From contig CACRSC010000110.1 of the NCBI GenBank assembly GCA_902651635.1, positions 186,267 to 250,266 on the forward strand: 64,000 bases of DNA. Reading direction: 5' to 3'. The translations under genes were made by a program, and so were the position numbers. The notes under the pieces are model-generated. The model saw only the letters and a program-made list of their open reading frames with translations. It was not told the DNA's origin and made no database searches. Positions within the stretch are counted from its first letter, which is position 1, and each line of letters starts with the position of its first letter. Positions 23,501 through 33,332 of the stretch are shown here, piece after piece. The stretch comes from Mastigamoeba balamuthi. Its lineage: Eukaryota; Evosea; Mastigamoebida; Mastigamoebidae.

Positions 23501-26500
23501 GTCCCTGCAGAACTTCTCCGACAAGCGGGACTCGGTCGTGGACTCTGTCTGGATCTGTGCGCACCCCTTCCCCGCGCCCCGAGTCCTCACACCCCCCCAG
23601 CGCTGGGGAAGACGACGGCGACGCTGCGCCCGTGGTCGCTGGACGCGTGCACGTCCATGTGGCTCTACTACTACTCGTCCGCCGTCAGCTTCATCAAGGA
23701 CAACATCACGTGACCGCCTGCCTGCCTCACCCGCTGCTGCGTCTTCTCACCGCCGCAACGCGCGCAGGCCGATGGAGAAGAGGTCGTGCAAGAGGAGCAA
23801 GACGCCAGCGCCGGCGCAGGAGCCGCAGAGGGCGGGCGGCAGCGACGCCGAGGACCCGCTGGCCAAGCGGGCCGTGTCGCTGTACGTCACGGTGCTCGAC
23901 ACCAAGTTCGTCCTGCCGCTCGAGTCGCCCGGCGACCAGTCGTGCTCCATTGTGCTGTCGCTGGGCTCCTTCTTCCTCGCCGGCAACGCCAGCAAGGCCT
24001 TCCAGTGGCACGCTCCTCCTCGCACCCCCCATCGTTCCTCGGCCAGCGCGTGTTCTGACGGGTCTCTGCTCTGCTGGCCAGCATGCACGGGGTCCTCGGG
24101 AGGGCAAACGCGAGGAAGATCCTGGGCAAGTGCTCGTTCTCGTCGATCGCCGTGCGGTTCGTGGACGGCGGGGTGGACGTCGCCAGGGACAGGGGAGCCG
24201 AGGACGCCGCGGCTGCCGAGGCCTCGTCGCGCAACAGCTTCGTGCTGGACGGTGGCCAGGCGTCGCTCGCCATGCTCGTCTCGGCCTTCTACATCATCGC
24301 CTCGGCCGAGGTGCGCGCCACCCCCTGAGCGCCAGCCGACGGGCGCGGGGCACTCCTGACAGCAGCGCGCGCAGGTGGACACCTCGGGGGCGTCGGTGTC
24401 GTTCACGGGGAAGATCTCCAAGTACTTTGAGCTGATCCGCGAGGCCGCCATGTACGGGCAGGAGCGCTTCATGAAGGTCGTCGACAGCACGAGCGGCAGC
24501 AGCGAGGGCCCCGCCTCGCCCGTGCAGGAGCGCCCGCGGACGCCGCACGGCGCGCACGACAGGGGCTTCGGCGTCGAGCTCGACCTCAAGATGCGCACCG
24601 AGATCGGGTCGCTCACGCTGGGCACGGCCGCCAAGCTCACGACGCCCTCGCAGCCCGTGCGCCCCTGCCCTCCCCTCCCCTCGCTCGCGTGTTCCTCTGC
24701 TGACGGGCTGGCGGGCTTGGGTGCACCAGAGGAGAAAGTGGCACGCGCTGGGCAAGCAGAACGCGGAGCAGAACGGGGGCGAGTCGTCGATGACAACGAG
24801 CCTGCCCTCGTCGCTGACGTCTGTGCACTTCTCGCACATGCCCGACGACGACAAGTGCGCCGTCCCCCCGTGGGTGGGCCGCTGCCTCTGGCTCACAGGC
24901 GCCCTTCCCTGCCCCGCGCGTGCCGCAGGAGCGCCGTGTTCGTGTCGCGGGTGACGGCGTCGTTCCAGCTGGAGGAGGGCACCATCACCCTGACGCCCTT
25001 CCTCTCGTACTTCCTCAGCGAGGCGCTCCATACGCTCCACGAGCGCACTGGCGCCAAGGCCAGGCCCAAGTCCATCCACGGCGAGGACGCCCTCAAGGCC
25101 GCCGCGGTCGCCCCCGCAGCGCCAGCGGCAGCACCAGCGGCAGCAGCGGTGTCGCCGAGGCCTGCGGCTGCCGGGGCGGCGAGGACGCTGGCGACGATCA
25201 ACGTGGGGCTGCGGATCAACACGACGGTCATCGAGTTCATGTGCGCGCCGTTCAACGAGGTCGTGTGCAGGATGGAGGCCGAGTTCATCGACGTCATGTT
25301 CTCGTCGACGATCCCCGCCGACTCGTCGCCCGCGGGCGCCGGGCCCATCGTCGACGGCCTCACCGTCAACGTCCCCTGCTTCGTCGTCAAGGTGAGCCGA
25401 GCCTCGTCGTCTCTCCCACCGTTCTCACCGTGTTTTTCGCTACTGTGCAGCTGCACCACGCGCAGTTCCCGGAGCAGAGCACGTGGGCGAGGGTGACCAA
25501 CGCGCGGGCGTTCGTGGGGGCGCTGCCCAGCGGCATGCGCGAGGGCACGCAGGCGGTGAGCGTGTTCGCGTCTGTCGAGGAGGCCTCGGGGTCGTTCAGC
25601 ATCAAGCGCCTGCACGAGGTCGCCATCTTTGTCGACACGTGGACCGCCCCCTTCACCCTGCGCCGCCGCCGAGCCCCCTCGGCCCCCGCTGCCGCCGCAG
25701 CGACGCCCGACAGCTCCTCCTCGAGCGCCCCGCGCGCCACCGCAGCGCAGGAGGCCGAGCAGCAGCAGCAGGGAGGGCAGGGAGGCCAGGGAGCGGGCAG
25801 GAGCAGCGTGGCGCTGGTGGTGGTGGCGCTGCAGTCGGGGGAGACGAGGTTCGACATCGAGCTGCCGCAGAGCATCGGGCTGTTCCAGCTGGCCGTCGGC
25901 AGGACGTTTGCCGAGTGCCGCGTCAGCACGGCGGCGCTGGCCGAGGGCCGCGAGGTCACGCTGATGGCGGGCCTCGGCGACGTCGTCTTCACGTCGACCG
26001 GCACCCTCCAGGGCAAGGCCGAGAGCCGCGGCATCTCCGTCCTCGGTACCACCAACGTCGAGAAGCGCTCGGTCCGTGCTCCTCTCTCCCGTCTCTGCGC
26101 GCTCCCGTACTCTCTTGCGTCGGCTCTCAACGGTTTTAATCCTGCCTCTCTCGGCGAGCCGGGTGTCCGGTAACAGATACCGTCGAGTCTCGTTTTTTAC
26201 GTGCCGAAAAGCACTTGCAACGCTACCACAACTCTCCCTGAGCGCGCTGGACTGACTCGTGCCCCCCACCCCTTGCAGCTGACGGCGACGGTGCTGATCA
26301 CGCCGCCGACGCTGACGTTCTCGTACGCCATGTCGCCGACGCTGTTCTTCCGGGCGGGGCAGCTGGCGCTCTGCCTCTACTACACGGGGGCCACCGGGGG
26401 CGTCCGCGCGCGCGTGTCGCTGGCGGGGCTGGAGATCCAGGTCTCGTGCGAGACGATCAACGGCGCCGTGACGGCCTTTGTGCGCCTGATGGAGAGCGTC

Positions 26501-27788
26501 CGCGAGCAGCTCGCCAACGTGGAGACGCACCACCGCCGCATGCTGCGCGACCTCGAGGCCGGCGTCCTGCTCTCGCCGCAGCGCCCGCACCACCTCGCGC
26601 TCGACGCGGACCTGCTCGCCGAGGGCTTTGGAGACGGCGGCGACGGCGGCCGAGGGCCCGCGGGCGCCGGGGCGCGGGCGAGGCGCGGCAGCGGCGCGTG
26701 GGCGCACTGCGGCGAGCTGGAGATCGACGCGAGCAAGCTCAACGTGATGGTCTTTGGCGAGAGCGTGCGCGACTCGACGTGGGCGCTCTTCGTCATCGAC
26801 TCGTGCTCGGTGGCCCTCAAGCTCAGCCAGCAGGACGGCATCCTCCGCAACCTCTCCATCTGCTTCACCCGCGTCCAGCTCTCCAAAGCGGTGCGTACCC
26901 CGCCCCTCGAGAGAGCGCCACCGGCTCGACCTGGTTTTCTCTCTATGTTAGTTTGCGATGCGCACTTGTCCAATTCAATTGCTGCATTTTCAATTACATT
27001 TTCCTTTGCTTTGGTCAAAATAACTTCAATTGCCCCCCCTCGTTGGTATCACTCCTCTGGTGTGCTCGGAATCGAATCGGCCGGGACTTGTGAGCTATTT
27101 TGATGCTCCTGCCCCACGGTTTCTGCCGTCTTTCAACTGAATTGCACCTGCCTCGCGTTGCCACTGTTTCGCACTGGGACGATTGCTCATCTCTGCTTGT
27201 GCGCGTGTGCAGACGGACGCGAACCCTGCGCAGAGGGCGACGTGGGAGAGGACGGCGCAGCTGGAGAGCATACTGGAGGTGCCGCAGGCGCGGCTGACGA
27301 TGGCCACGCGGCAGGAGACGGACGACGCGCTGGTGTCGCCGGGCGTCCGCGAGCTCGACAGCTGGTTCGGCAGCGAGTTCCCGCGCCCCATCGTCGTCTC
27401 GCTGCACGTGCCGCTCTACGCGTACCTCAACACGCTGGCGACGCTCTACAAGGGCGTCGTCGCCAGCGCCAAGCAGGAGGCCGTGCTGATCGCCGAGTAC
27501 CTCAGGGGCGGCGACAAGCCCGCGGCCGCGGCGGCCAAGGCGGCGCATGGGGCGCCCGCGCAGACGGACCTGAGGCTCGAGCAGCGGTCGTTTGTGCTGG
27601 AGCCCGTGCTCAACGTGCTCGGGGGCCTGACGCCCAGCGTGTCGACGGCGCTGGGCTGGGCGGGCATCCAGTCGCCCTCGGTCACCATCCCCCTCTACAC
27701 GCACGTCGTGCTCACGGAGCCCCTCGAGGAGGTGCTCTACAGGCTCTGGAGGGCGTCGCGCGACACCCTCGGCGTCGTGCAGCACTGA
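14595..27788 (+). CDS. Bridge-like lipid transfer protein BLTP1 (KIAA1109/Tweek/Csf1 family)
   Basis: A very large gene, perhaps 3,500 residues over dozens of exons. BLTP proteins form long hydrophobic grooves that carry phospholipids between the ER and other membranes. The N-terminus has one membrane helix (YCALFGVLVLAILFGAPRLL, 14621-14680) followed by HIGRIYVTPVGGKLLFSDLL and VDGCLTVRWW, the family's N-terminal chorein-like start. Near 15930-16070 it reads NSAKMRYGPWADRQRSRL and then PGRPREYAAFKI, matching the distinctive GPWADRQR/PGRPR block of KIAA1109. Near 18715 RETKRLPFLWVDDEED matches another family block. The middle (18780-19500) is a Ser-rich, probably disordered insert. The C-terminal part (21800-27788) continues with repeated beta-rich segments to EVLYRLWRASRDTL and TGA. 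Introns are 45-70 nt, with longer AT-rich ones near 26890-27210. No internal frameshift was evident, but individual splice sites are by eye. Confidence 0.88.
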
Positions 27789-27988
27789 GTCCAAAATATT
27801 GAAACCGCGTCAGCATAGTTTGCGAGCAAAACAGGCCAGCAGCCCCCGAGAGGTGCTCGGCGAGCGAGGTATTGCTCTGCAAAGTCGTGCCCCCCGCCCG
27901 CCCCCCCTTTGCTCTGTGCGCTGGAGTGCAAGCGGAGGACTGTCCAGTAGTTGGGGATGACGTTGCAGTACAACTTGGTGGTGTCTTG

Positions 27989-28090
27989 TCGGTACACAGA
28001 GGGCGATGTGGTAGGTAGGAGCACTACTCCTACCACATCGCCCTCTGCACTGCGGTGGGGGGGAAATGTGGTTTTGTCGGTACACAGAGG
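27989..28090. repeat. Inverted repeat and flanking direct repeats
   Basis: The arms GAGGGCGATGTGGTAG..GAG (from about 28000) and CTCCTACCACATCGCCCTC (ending about 28053) are complementary apart from four extra bases in the left arm. The left arm is preceded by GTCGGTACACAGAGGG. The same 16-mer recurs at about 28076 after the hairpin, so a direct repeat brackets the inverted repeat. This could be a non-autonomous element remnant or an RNA 3'-end structure for BLTP1. Confidence 0.7.
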
Positions 28091-28148
28091 GTGCCCGCTG
28101 GCCGATAACACTCAGACAAGACCGCCACCTACTTGCCCTCGTGTAGCC

Positions 28149-28412
28149 TGCGAGCGGCCACTACCCGGGCTCCAGGGCGTCGTGGGACTTCCCGATGGAG
28201 GGCCTCTGCATGTGCTTCGTGCGGTCAGCCCAGGAGGCTCCTGGTCCGCGTGGTGCTGCAGAAGTACGACCAGGACCACCCCAACTGCGACGACGACAGC
28301 CGACGTGGAGCGCGAGTGGTTCAACCTGGAGATCCGGCGGCAGCCCAAGCTCAAGGAGATGCGGGAGCGCGAGGAGGCCAAGGCGGGTTGGCCGGATCGA
28401 TGCAAGGTTTGG
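28149..28412 (+). pseudogene. Possible gene relic, unidentified
   Basis: Three segments look protein-like but lie in three successive frames: WDFPMEGLCMCFVR (28183-28224), RLLVRVVLQKYDQDHPNCD (28235-28291) and DVEREWFNLEIRRQPKLKEM (28302-28361). No good introns join them, so frameshifts are likelier. The charged helix ending REREEAKAG resembles a real protein, but I do not recognise the family. Confidence 0.3.
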
Positions 28413-29361
28413 TAACACAGGTGGCACGGTGACATAGGGGTACTGCTCAGCATGCGCGGATTCGTTGGGACACTGGGCCACTCCATTTCCTTATTGATCG
28501 CCCAGCCCACAGGTCCCTGGCCCTCGCCACACATGGCACAGTTCAGCTGCGGCACCGGCCACTGCTGTGTTTTCGACGTACCGGGCGCGATCGGCACGAG
28601 CCGCACCGACGAGGTTCTACGCCAACCTCATGTGGAAACGGACGTGCAGCCCACCGAGTCCTCGCTGGCGACGGTGGGAGTCAACAACGCCCTGCACTTC
28701 GCCAGGCCATTGGTGAGACCATCCCTCCACGTCCGGGCGCATGTGAGACAAAGGGTTGAGTACATCCGCCAACGCGCAATGATGTTGCGTGTCATCAATC
28801 GCTGTGTGAGGGGGTGGTGGACAGGCACAGCGTGCCTCGACGGCGCTTCTTCAGAAACTGCTTTCAAGATACGGCGAGGAAGCAGGACCCCCCCTGTTCT
28901 AGCGGGTGGGTGTGGTGTTGGCAAGTGTTCGTGCGTCCTCTGTTTGTTGGAGTGCCCGCATCAGACTCGCTTCTTCGTTCTCGGCTGAGAGCAGTAGACT
29001 CGCAGCACCTTGAACCGGAATGCCAAGAGAGCGAATTTTGACATCGCGAGAGGACCGAGGCAGTGGTGTAATCGAGACCAGGGCGGAGAGCATCCGGGGA
29101 GTGTGGGACGATGAGTGTAACCGCCGATGGCAGCGCGCTTGACCGTGAGGAAACAGGGTCCTGTGGAGTCGTGTTCTTCGGTCTTAGCGGCGACTGCGGA
29201 ATAACAGAAAGGGGCGGAGTGGGCAGGGGGCGTGCAGTGAGTCACACCGGTTTTTTCCCGCTCGACTGCCGCCTGTGTCCCCGCCAGCTCTCATCACAAC
29301 TGCCAGTATTGTTTAGCACACAAGAGGCTGACTAGGACATCCTGTGCTGAGCTGACCGTCC

Positions 29362-30729
29362 ATGGCGTCCGAGAGGGGATCTTCTGCTGCTGCAGGCCCT
29401 GCAGCCCTGCTCTGCTCTGCTCTGCTCGTTGCCGCGCTCTGCTCCCGTGCCGAGGCCGCGTCGAGCACACAGTCGCCGCAGATGGGCGAACGCGGGTCTG
29501 CCGCTGCCCTGGGCGCAACCCAGATGTCTCCCGGGGCTGGTGGTGAACTCCACCGTGCCGCGCCTGTGCGTGGAGCGCTCCAGCCTTCCCATCCCAGCTT
29601 TGAATTTTACTGAACTCAACAACTGAACATCTGTTGCCCCCTTCACCCGCTGCAGATCTATGTAACCGACAAGGCCGACAGCAGCAGCTGCGCCAACGCC
29701 AGCGTCAGCCAGTGCATCGAGTCGGCCGTGACCGACCGCGAGTGCGCCCTGCGCTACGACACGGCCGACTGGCAGACGCAGTGCGTGCCGCTCCGCGAGC
29801 CCTTCGGCAACGGCCACCCGGGCGTGGGCTACGACACGGGCTTCGCGTGGCTGCGCGTCCACTTCTCCTCCTCCAGCGACCGCAGCTGGGACGCCGCCCG
29901 GGTCGCCGCGGGCGCGCTGGCCAGCAAGTGCCTGGCGCCCCAGGCGGCGCCCGCCCAGTTCGCGTACGGCGGCTACGCGCTGCACAGGAGCTCCTCGGGG
30001 ACCAGCGGCGACCTCTTCGTGAGGATCGGCGTGGCCCCCAACGCCTCGTCGGCCCCCGCCTCCCCCAAGCTGTTCGCCGAGCAGCTGCCCACGGCCGGCG
30101 GCGGGCGCTTCGGGCGGTGCGCCGCGGCGTCGTCGCAGGTGTTGGCGTTCGACGTGGTCGACGGCGCCCAGACCAACGACTGCGGCAACGGGGCCGTCGA
30201 CAGGGGCGAGGAGTGCGACTCGTCCGACTACTGCGACCCCAAGACCTGCGCCTGCGGCCAGGGCACCCGCGCCACCGCTGCCGGCGCCTGCGTGCCCGAC
30301 GTCATGTGCGCGCTGGTGACGCTCTACGCCGACGCCGAGCCCGCGGGGTTCGCGGGGCTGCTCGCCGAGGCGGCCGGCAAGTGCGTGGACCCCAGCGAGG
30401 TGCAGGTCACCGTCGCCAGGGCCCGCAGCAAGGCCAGCAGGTTCCGCGCCCTCGTGTCGCCCGCGAGCGGCCACTACCCGGGCGCCAGGGCGCCGGCGGC
30501 GGTCCAGAGCGAGGACGTCTTCAAGTGCTTCGTGCTGGCGGCCCAGCAGGCCCTGGGCTCCACCATGGTCAAGGTGGGCCCCCTCATGGTCTACGACCCC
30601 GCCCACCCCACCGGCGACGACGGCAGCGCCTCCGTCACGGGCGCCTCCTCCTCCTCCGCCACTGCCCGAGTGTGCTCCGCCGCCCTGGTCTCCGGCATCC
30701 TCGCGGCGTTGGGCGTCGGGCGGGTGTGA
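29362..30729 (+). CDS. Secreted, probably GPI-anchored, cysteine-rich protein
   Basis: Surface or secreted protein of unknown function. The start at 29362 gives a signal peptide (AALLCSALLVAALCSRAEA). The C-terminus ends in a hydrophobic stretch (VCSAALVSGILAALGVGRV) after a Ser/Thr/Gly-rich run, typical of a GPI-attachment signal. Exon 2 reads LPGLVVNSTVPRLC and exon 3 (from about 29656) runs to the stop. Near 30180-30250 the motif CGNGAVDRGEECD..DYCD resembles the short Cys-rich DUF4215/Myxococcus-type repeat. Many Cys residues suggest disulfide-stabilised extracellular folds. The first intron may be 52 nt (29472-29523) or 28 nt (29496-29523); both keep frame. The second is probably 29579-29655. 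Confidence 0.7.
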
Positions 30730-31334
30730 GTGCTGCGAGCAAGGACACATTATGCCAACGGGGAACGATGGCAGTGGGTCCTCCGTCACGCCTCGAACCT
30801 CGGCGACGTCCTCCGTCCTCCCCTCTGTGTTGATGGGCTGGCACCAAGCAAGGACAACAACGGTCCTGGCTTTCCCGAGGTTGATGGCACGAGGTATTTC
30901 AATCGGGGCTCAGCTTCACCTCATTCACGGCATCAGCGGGTGTTCGGTTGAGACAAGCTCCTCTTCAGGAGGTGGGTCTCGAACTGGAATGAGTGGCCTG
31001 CTACATAGTGCTCTTGCCCACTGCCGAGCCGTCCGAGACCGTGTCTTAGCGGCGGCTGTTTGAGTAATCCTGCAATTGCACGCTGCCCATCGGCGACCAC
31101 GGCAGCTCCTCCCGGACGCATCCCCCTCTGCCCGCGTGAGCTCCTCCGCACTGGCCCCCAGTATGTTCTCCGCCTTGTCGTGGAGTCCACATAGCAAATA
31201 TCAAGGAGCAGAACAAGAGCACCAACAGCAACCGATCCACTCAATTTCTCGGGCTTGGTTCTCTGGTGCCACAGCAGCAACCTCGGCCTGACAGCTGGGC
31301 CCGGGCTTGTATTGGTGAGGCAGGCTGGGGGGTC
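30730..31334. other. Spacer between two convergent genes
   Basis: About 600 nt between the stops of the surface-protein gene (+) and the unknown minus-strand gene. I see no conserved ORF, RNA gene or clear repeat. Confidence 0.4.
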
Positions 31335-32355
31335 TCACATCTTGAGGTACTCGGCACTGGGCGTCACGGTGGGGGTCCCCGCGGGCACGTTGCCCGTCAC
31401 GTGCGTGTACCACTCGATGTCGGGCCGCATGTCGTTGCTGTCCCTGCCGTTGAGGAAGAACAGGCGCGGCCTGCGCCCCTCGAGCCTGCGGATGGTGAAG
31501 AGCACGAAGCGCGAGGCCACGCAGTACCCCCGCGACGCCAGGTCCCCGTAGTCGGGCGCCCACTGCTGCCGGTTCACCTGCTCCGCGTACCCCTCCCGCG
31601 TCGCCCTGTTGACCGCCCGGCAGTGCGCGCCCGCGAAGAACGCGTGGTTGAGCGTCAGCAGTGACGTCACACGGTTGACGTAGTAGACGGTCGAGCCGAA
31701 GTACGAGACCCACAGCGGGTGGTCCAGCAGCTCCGGGTCGTCCAGCCCGTGCTCGGGGATGGTCCCCAGCTCCTTGACCCAGAACCTCAGCTGCAGGGGC
31801 ACGGCGTTGGATATGCGAGCCAAATTGACCCTTGATTCAATTCTGATTTGTGTCGCAGATTCAGTAATCTGGAATTATCTGGGGATCACCTCTGACTCAC
31901 CGCAGGCATAATTCCGCCCCAGGGATCCAAGTGACAGAGAATCAGCTCTGGATTTCGGCCACAATACAAACGAGGAATCCGAGAATCTCGAGGACGCACG
32001 CACGAGATTCTCGGGTACGAGGGAGTCGTCGGGCATCTCGAGGGTCTCGGGCCTGCAGCGCTTGTAGAACGTCCTGCTGTCCGCCTCCTGCGTGGCCGAG
32101 TACCTCATGACCAGCTCGTTGATGTCCGCGTTCATGTGGCCCCAGGCGGACGCGTACGAGGGCTGCGGCCCCGGTGCTGCCGTCAGCCGCAGCAGCGACC
32201 TCCTGGCCGCCTCGATCAGCGCGTCTCGCGCCGGTTCCGGGCGGCTCTGGCCCGACCTGCGCGGCTCTTGCCCTGCTGTACGAGGCGCAGGCCGCGCAGA
32301 GATCGTGCAGGGCGCGGAACTTGCTCCACACGAACCTGCAGTCGAGTCCGCTCAT
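31335..32355 (-). CDS. Hypothetical protein, unrecognised family
   Basis: Minus-strand gene. The start at 32355 reads MSGLDCRFVWSKFRALHDL. A middle exon (about 32256-31990) reads DALIEAARRSLLRL and then HMNADINELVMRYSATQEAD to MPDDSLVPENLVR. The last exon (about 31820-31335) reads VPLQLRFWVKELGTIPEHGL, WVSYFGSTVYYVNRVTSLL and RGYCVASRFVLFTIRRLEG and ends SAEYLKM. The first intron may be as short as 25 nt (32257-32281) or start earlier (about 73-80 nt). The last one (about 170 nt) is AT-rich. Hydrophobic/aromatic content suggests a folded globular protein; there is no signal peptide. I do not recognise a domain. Confidence 0.55.
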
Positions 32356-32587
32356 CCCCAGAGAACGTTCAGATAACAACCGCGGAATCTGCTCTCCCCG
32401 CGAGAAATGGACTCGATATCAGCCGCTATTTCCGGGAAATATGACTCAGTGGAAAACAGGATCCAATTGATGAATGCAACACCCAAGCCACCCGGCCACT
32501 GGCCCAACGCGCTCGTGCTGGCCAGCGATGAGAGAAGCCTGCCGGCGTCTCGGTCCTGCCCCCCGCCCGGAGCCCTCTGGCACCCTT

Positions 32588-33197
32588 CTAACGCGAGCGG
32601 CGGCCCCAGAACACGCGGGCGACGGCGGCGCAGGCGCTCCTGGCGAGCGGCACCCACCACCTCGCCGTCACAGCGACCCCAGCGACCGCCCCGAGCCCCC
32701 CGAACAGCACCAGACCCCTGGCCAACGGCACCCGCGGGTCAGAGGGGGCAGCAGGGGACGACGGGGGGGAGGAGGAGGGAGGCCACCCGAGGCGGGCGAC
32801 GCGTCCGCGGGAGTCGTCGACGAGGGCCACGAGGGAGCGCAGGCGGGCGTCGGCGGGGCTCAGCAGCAGCAGCGTGTGCGCGTAGACAGAGGCCTCGCGC
32901 GGGCGGCCCAGCCGCAGCAGCCCCGTCGACAGCGCCCACAGGTAGTCCGCGTTGCCGGGCTCGCTTTCCAGCAGCTCTGCGGGCCGCGTTTGTTGCGTTG
33001 TTTGTTGTGTTCGTTGTTTTTTGTTTTTGTTTTTGTTGTTTATGCTCAGTTACGTTTGATGTGCTGTGTTGGGTGGGCAATTGCTCCCCCCAGAGGTGGG
33101 ACGGACGACGGAGAGACGCGACGCCACGGATGACGCATGCGTTGTCCGGGGCCAGGACGCAGGTGAGAGCTTCCTCGTACACGTTGGAGTCGGTCAT
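32588..33197 (-). CDS. FIS1: Fis1-like tail-anchored organelle fission protein
   Basis: Fis1 is a small outer-membrane protein of mitochondria and peroxisomes with two TPR-like repeats facing the cytosol and a C-terminal anchor. Here exon 1 (33197 to about 33108) reads MTDSNVYEEALTCV and then VIRGVASL. It joins in phase across an AT-rich intron to LLESEPGNADYLWALSTGLL, RLGRPREASVYAHTLLLLSP and DARLRSLVALVDD. The C-terminus has GLVLFGGLGAVAGVAVTA followed by a basic tail (FWGRRSR), the classic tail-anchor layout. At about 154 residues it matches Fis1 length. However, the first, autoinhibitory N-terminal helix seems missing, and a Pro/Ser spacer precedes the anchor. It shares a short divergent promoter with the PP2C gene. 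Confidence 0.72.
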
Positions 33198-33332
33198 CCC
33201 CTTCCTTCTTCGCGAAGATACCGAGTTGCGTTATTCCCGCAGATTTTTCTTCGCGAGAAGAGATATCTCCGGGGGGAATATCTCTGGCGTGGGTTTTGCA
33301 GGCCGTGTGCGTGCTATTGTGCCGCTTAATTA
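33198..33332. promoter_or_regulatory. Divergent promoter of Fis1-like and PP2C genes
   Basis: Only 135 nt separate the two starts. The block contains CTTCGCGAAGATA (33209), CTTCGCGAGAAGAGATATCTCC (33249-33270) and GGAATATCTCTGG (33276-33288). This is the densest cluster of the AGATATCTC-type motif seen in the window. Confidence 0.5.

Larger units (their letters stand above)
27789..29361. other. Gene-poor spacer after BLTP1
   Basis: 1.57 kb without a convincing intact gene. It holds a hairpin and short direct repeat (27989-28090) and a possible gene relic (28149-28412). It also holds a 178-codon frame (28452-28988) that has no recognisable domain, no visible homology and unusual composition, so it is not called. 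Confidence 0.5.

Noticed and set aside
28452-28988. 178-codon open frame in the spacer after BLTP1
   Set aside because: No domain, no start context and odd composition; probably chance in GC-rich DNA.
29496-29523. 28-nt intron in the surface-protein gene, as part of an ultra-short intron class
   Set aside because: A 52-nt intron (29472-29523) also keeps frame. Likewise the 28-nt option in protease 1 has a 49-nt alternative, and the 25-nt option at 32257-32281 has 70-80-nt alternatives. Only the formin case stayed forced.
29332-30789. 485-codon minus-strand frame opposite the surface-protein gene
   Set aside because: Antisense shadow rich in Ala/Gly/Arg. The plus strand has signal peptide, Cys motif and GPI-like tail.
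30945-31030. tRNA-like text (GGTGGGTCTCGAACTGG)
   Set aside because: No acceptor stem or anticodon arm could be built around the T-arm-like string.
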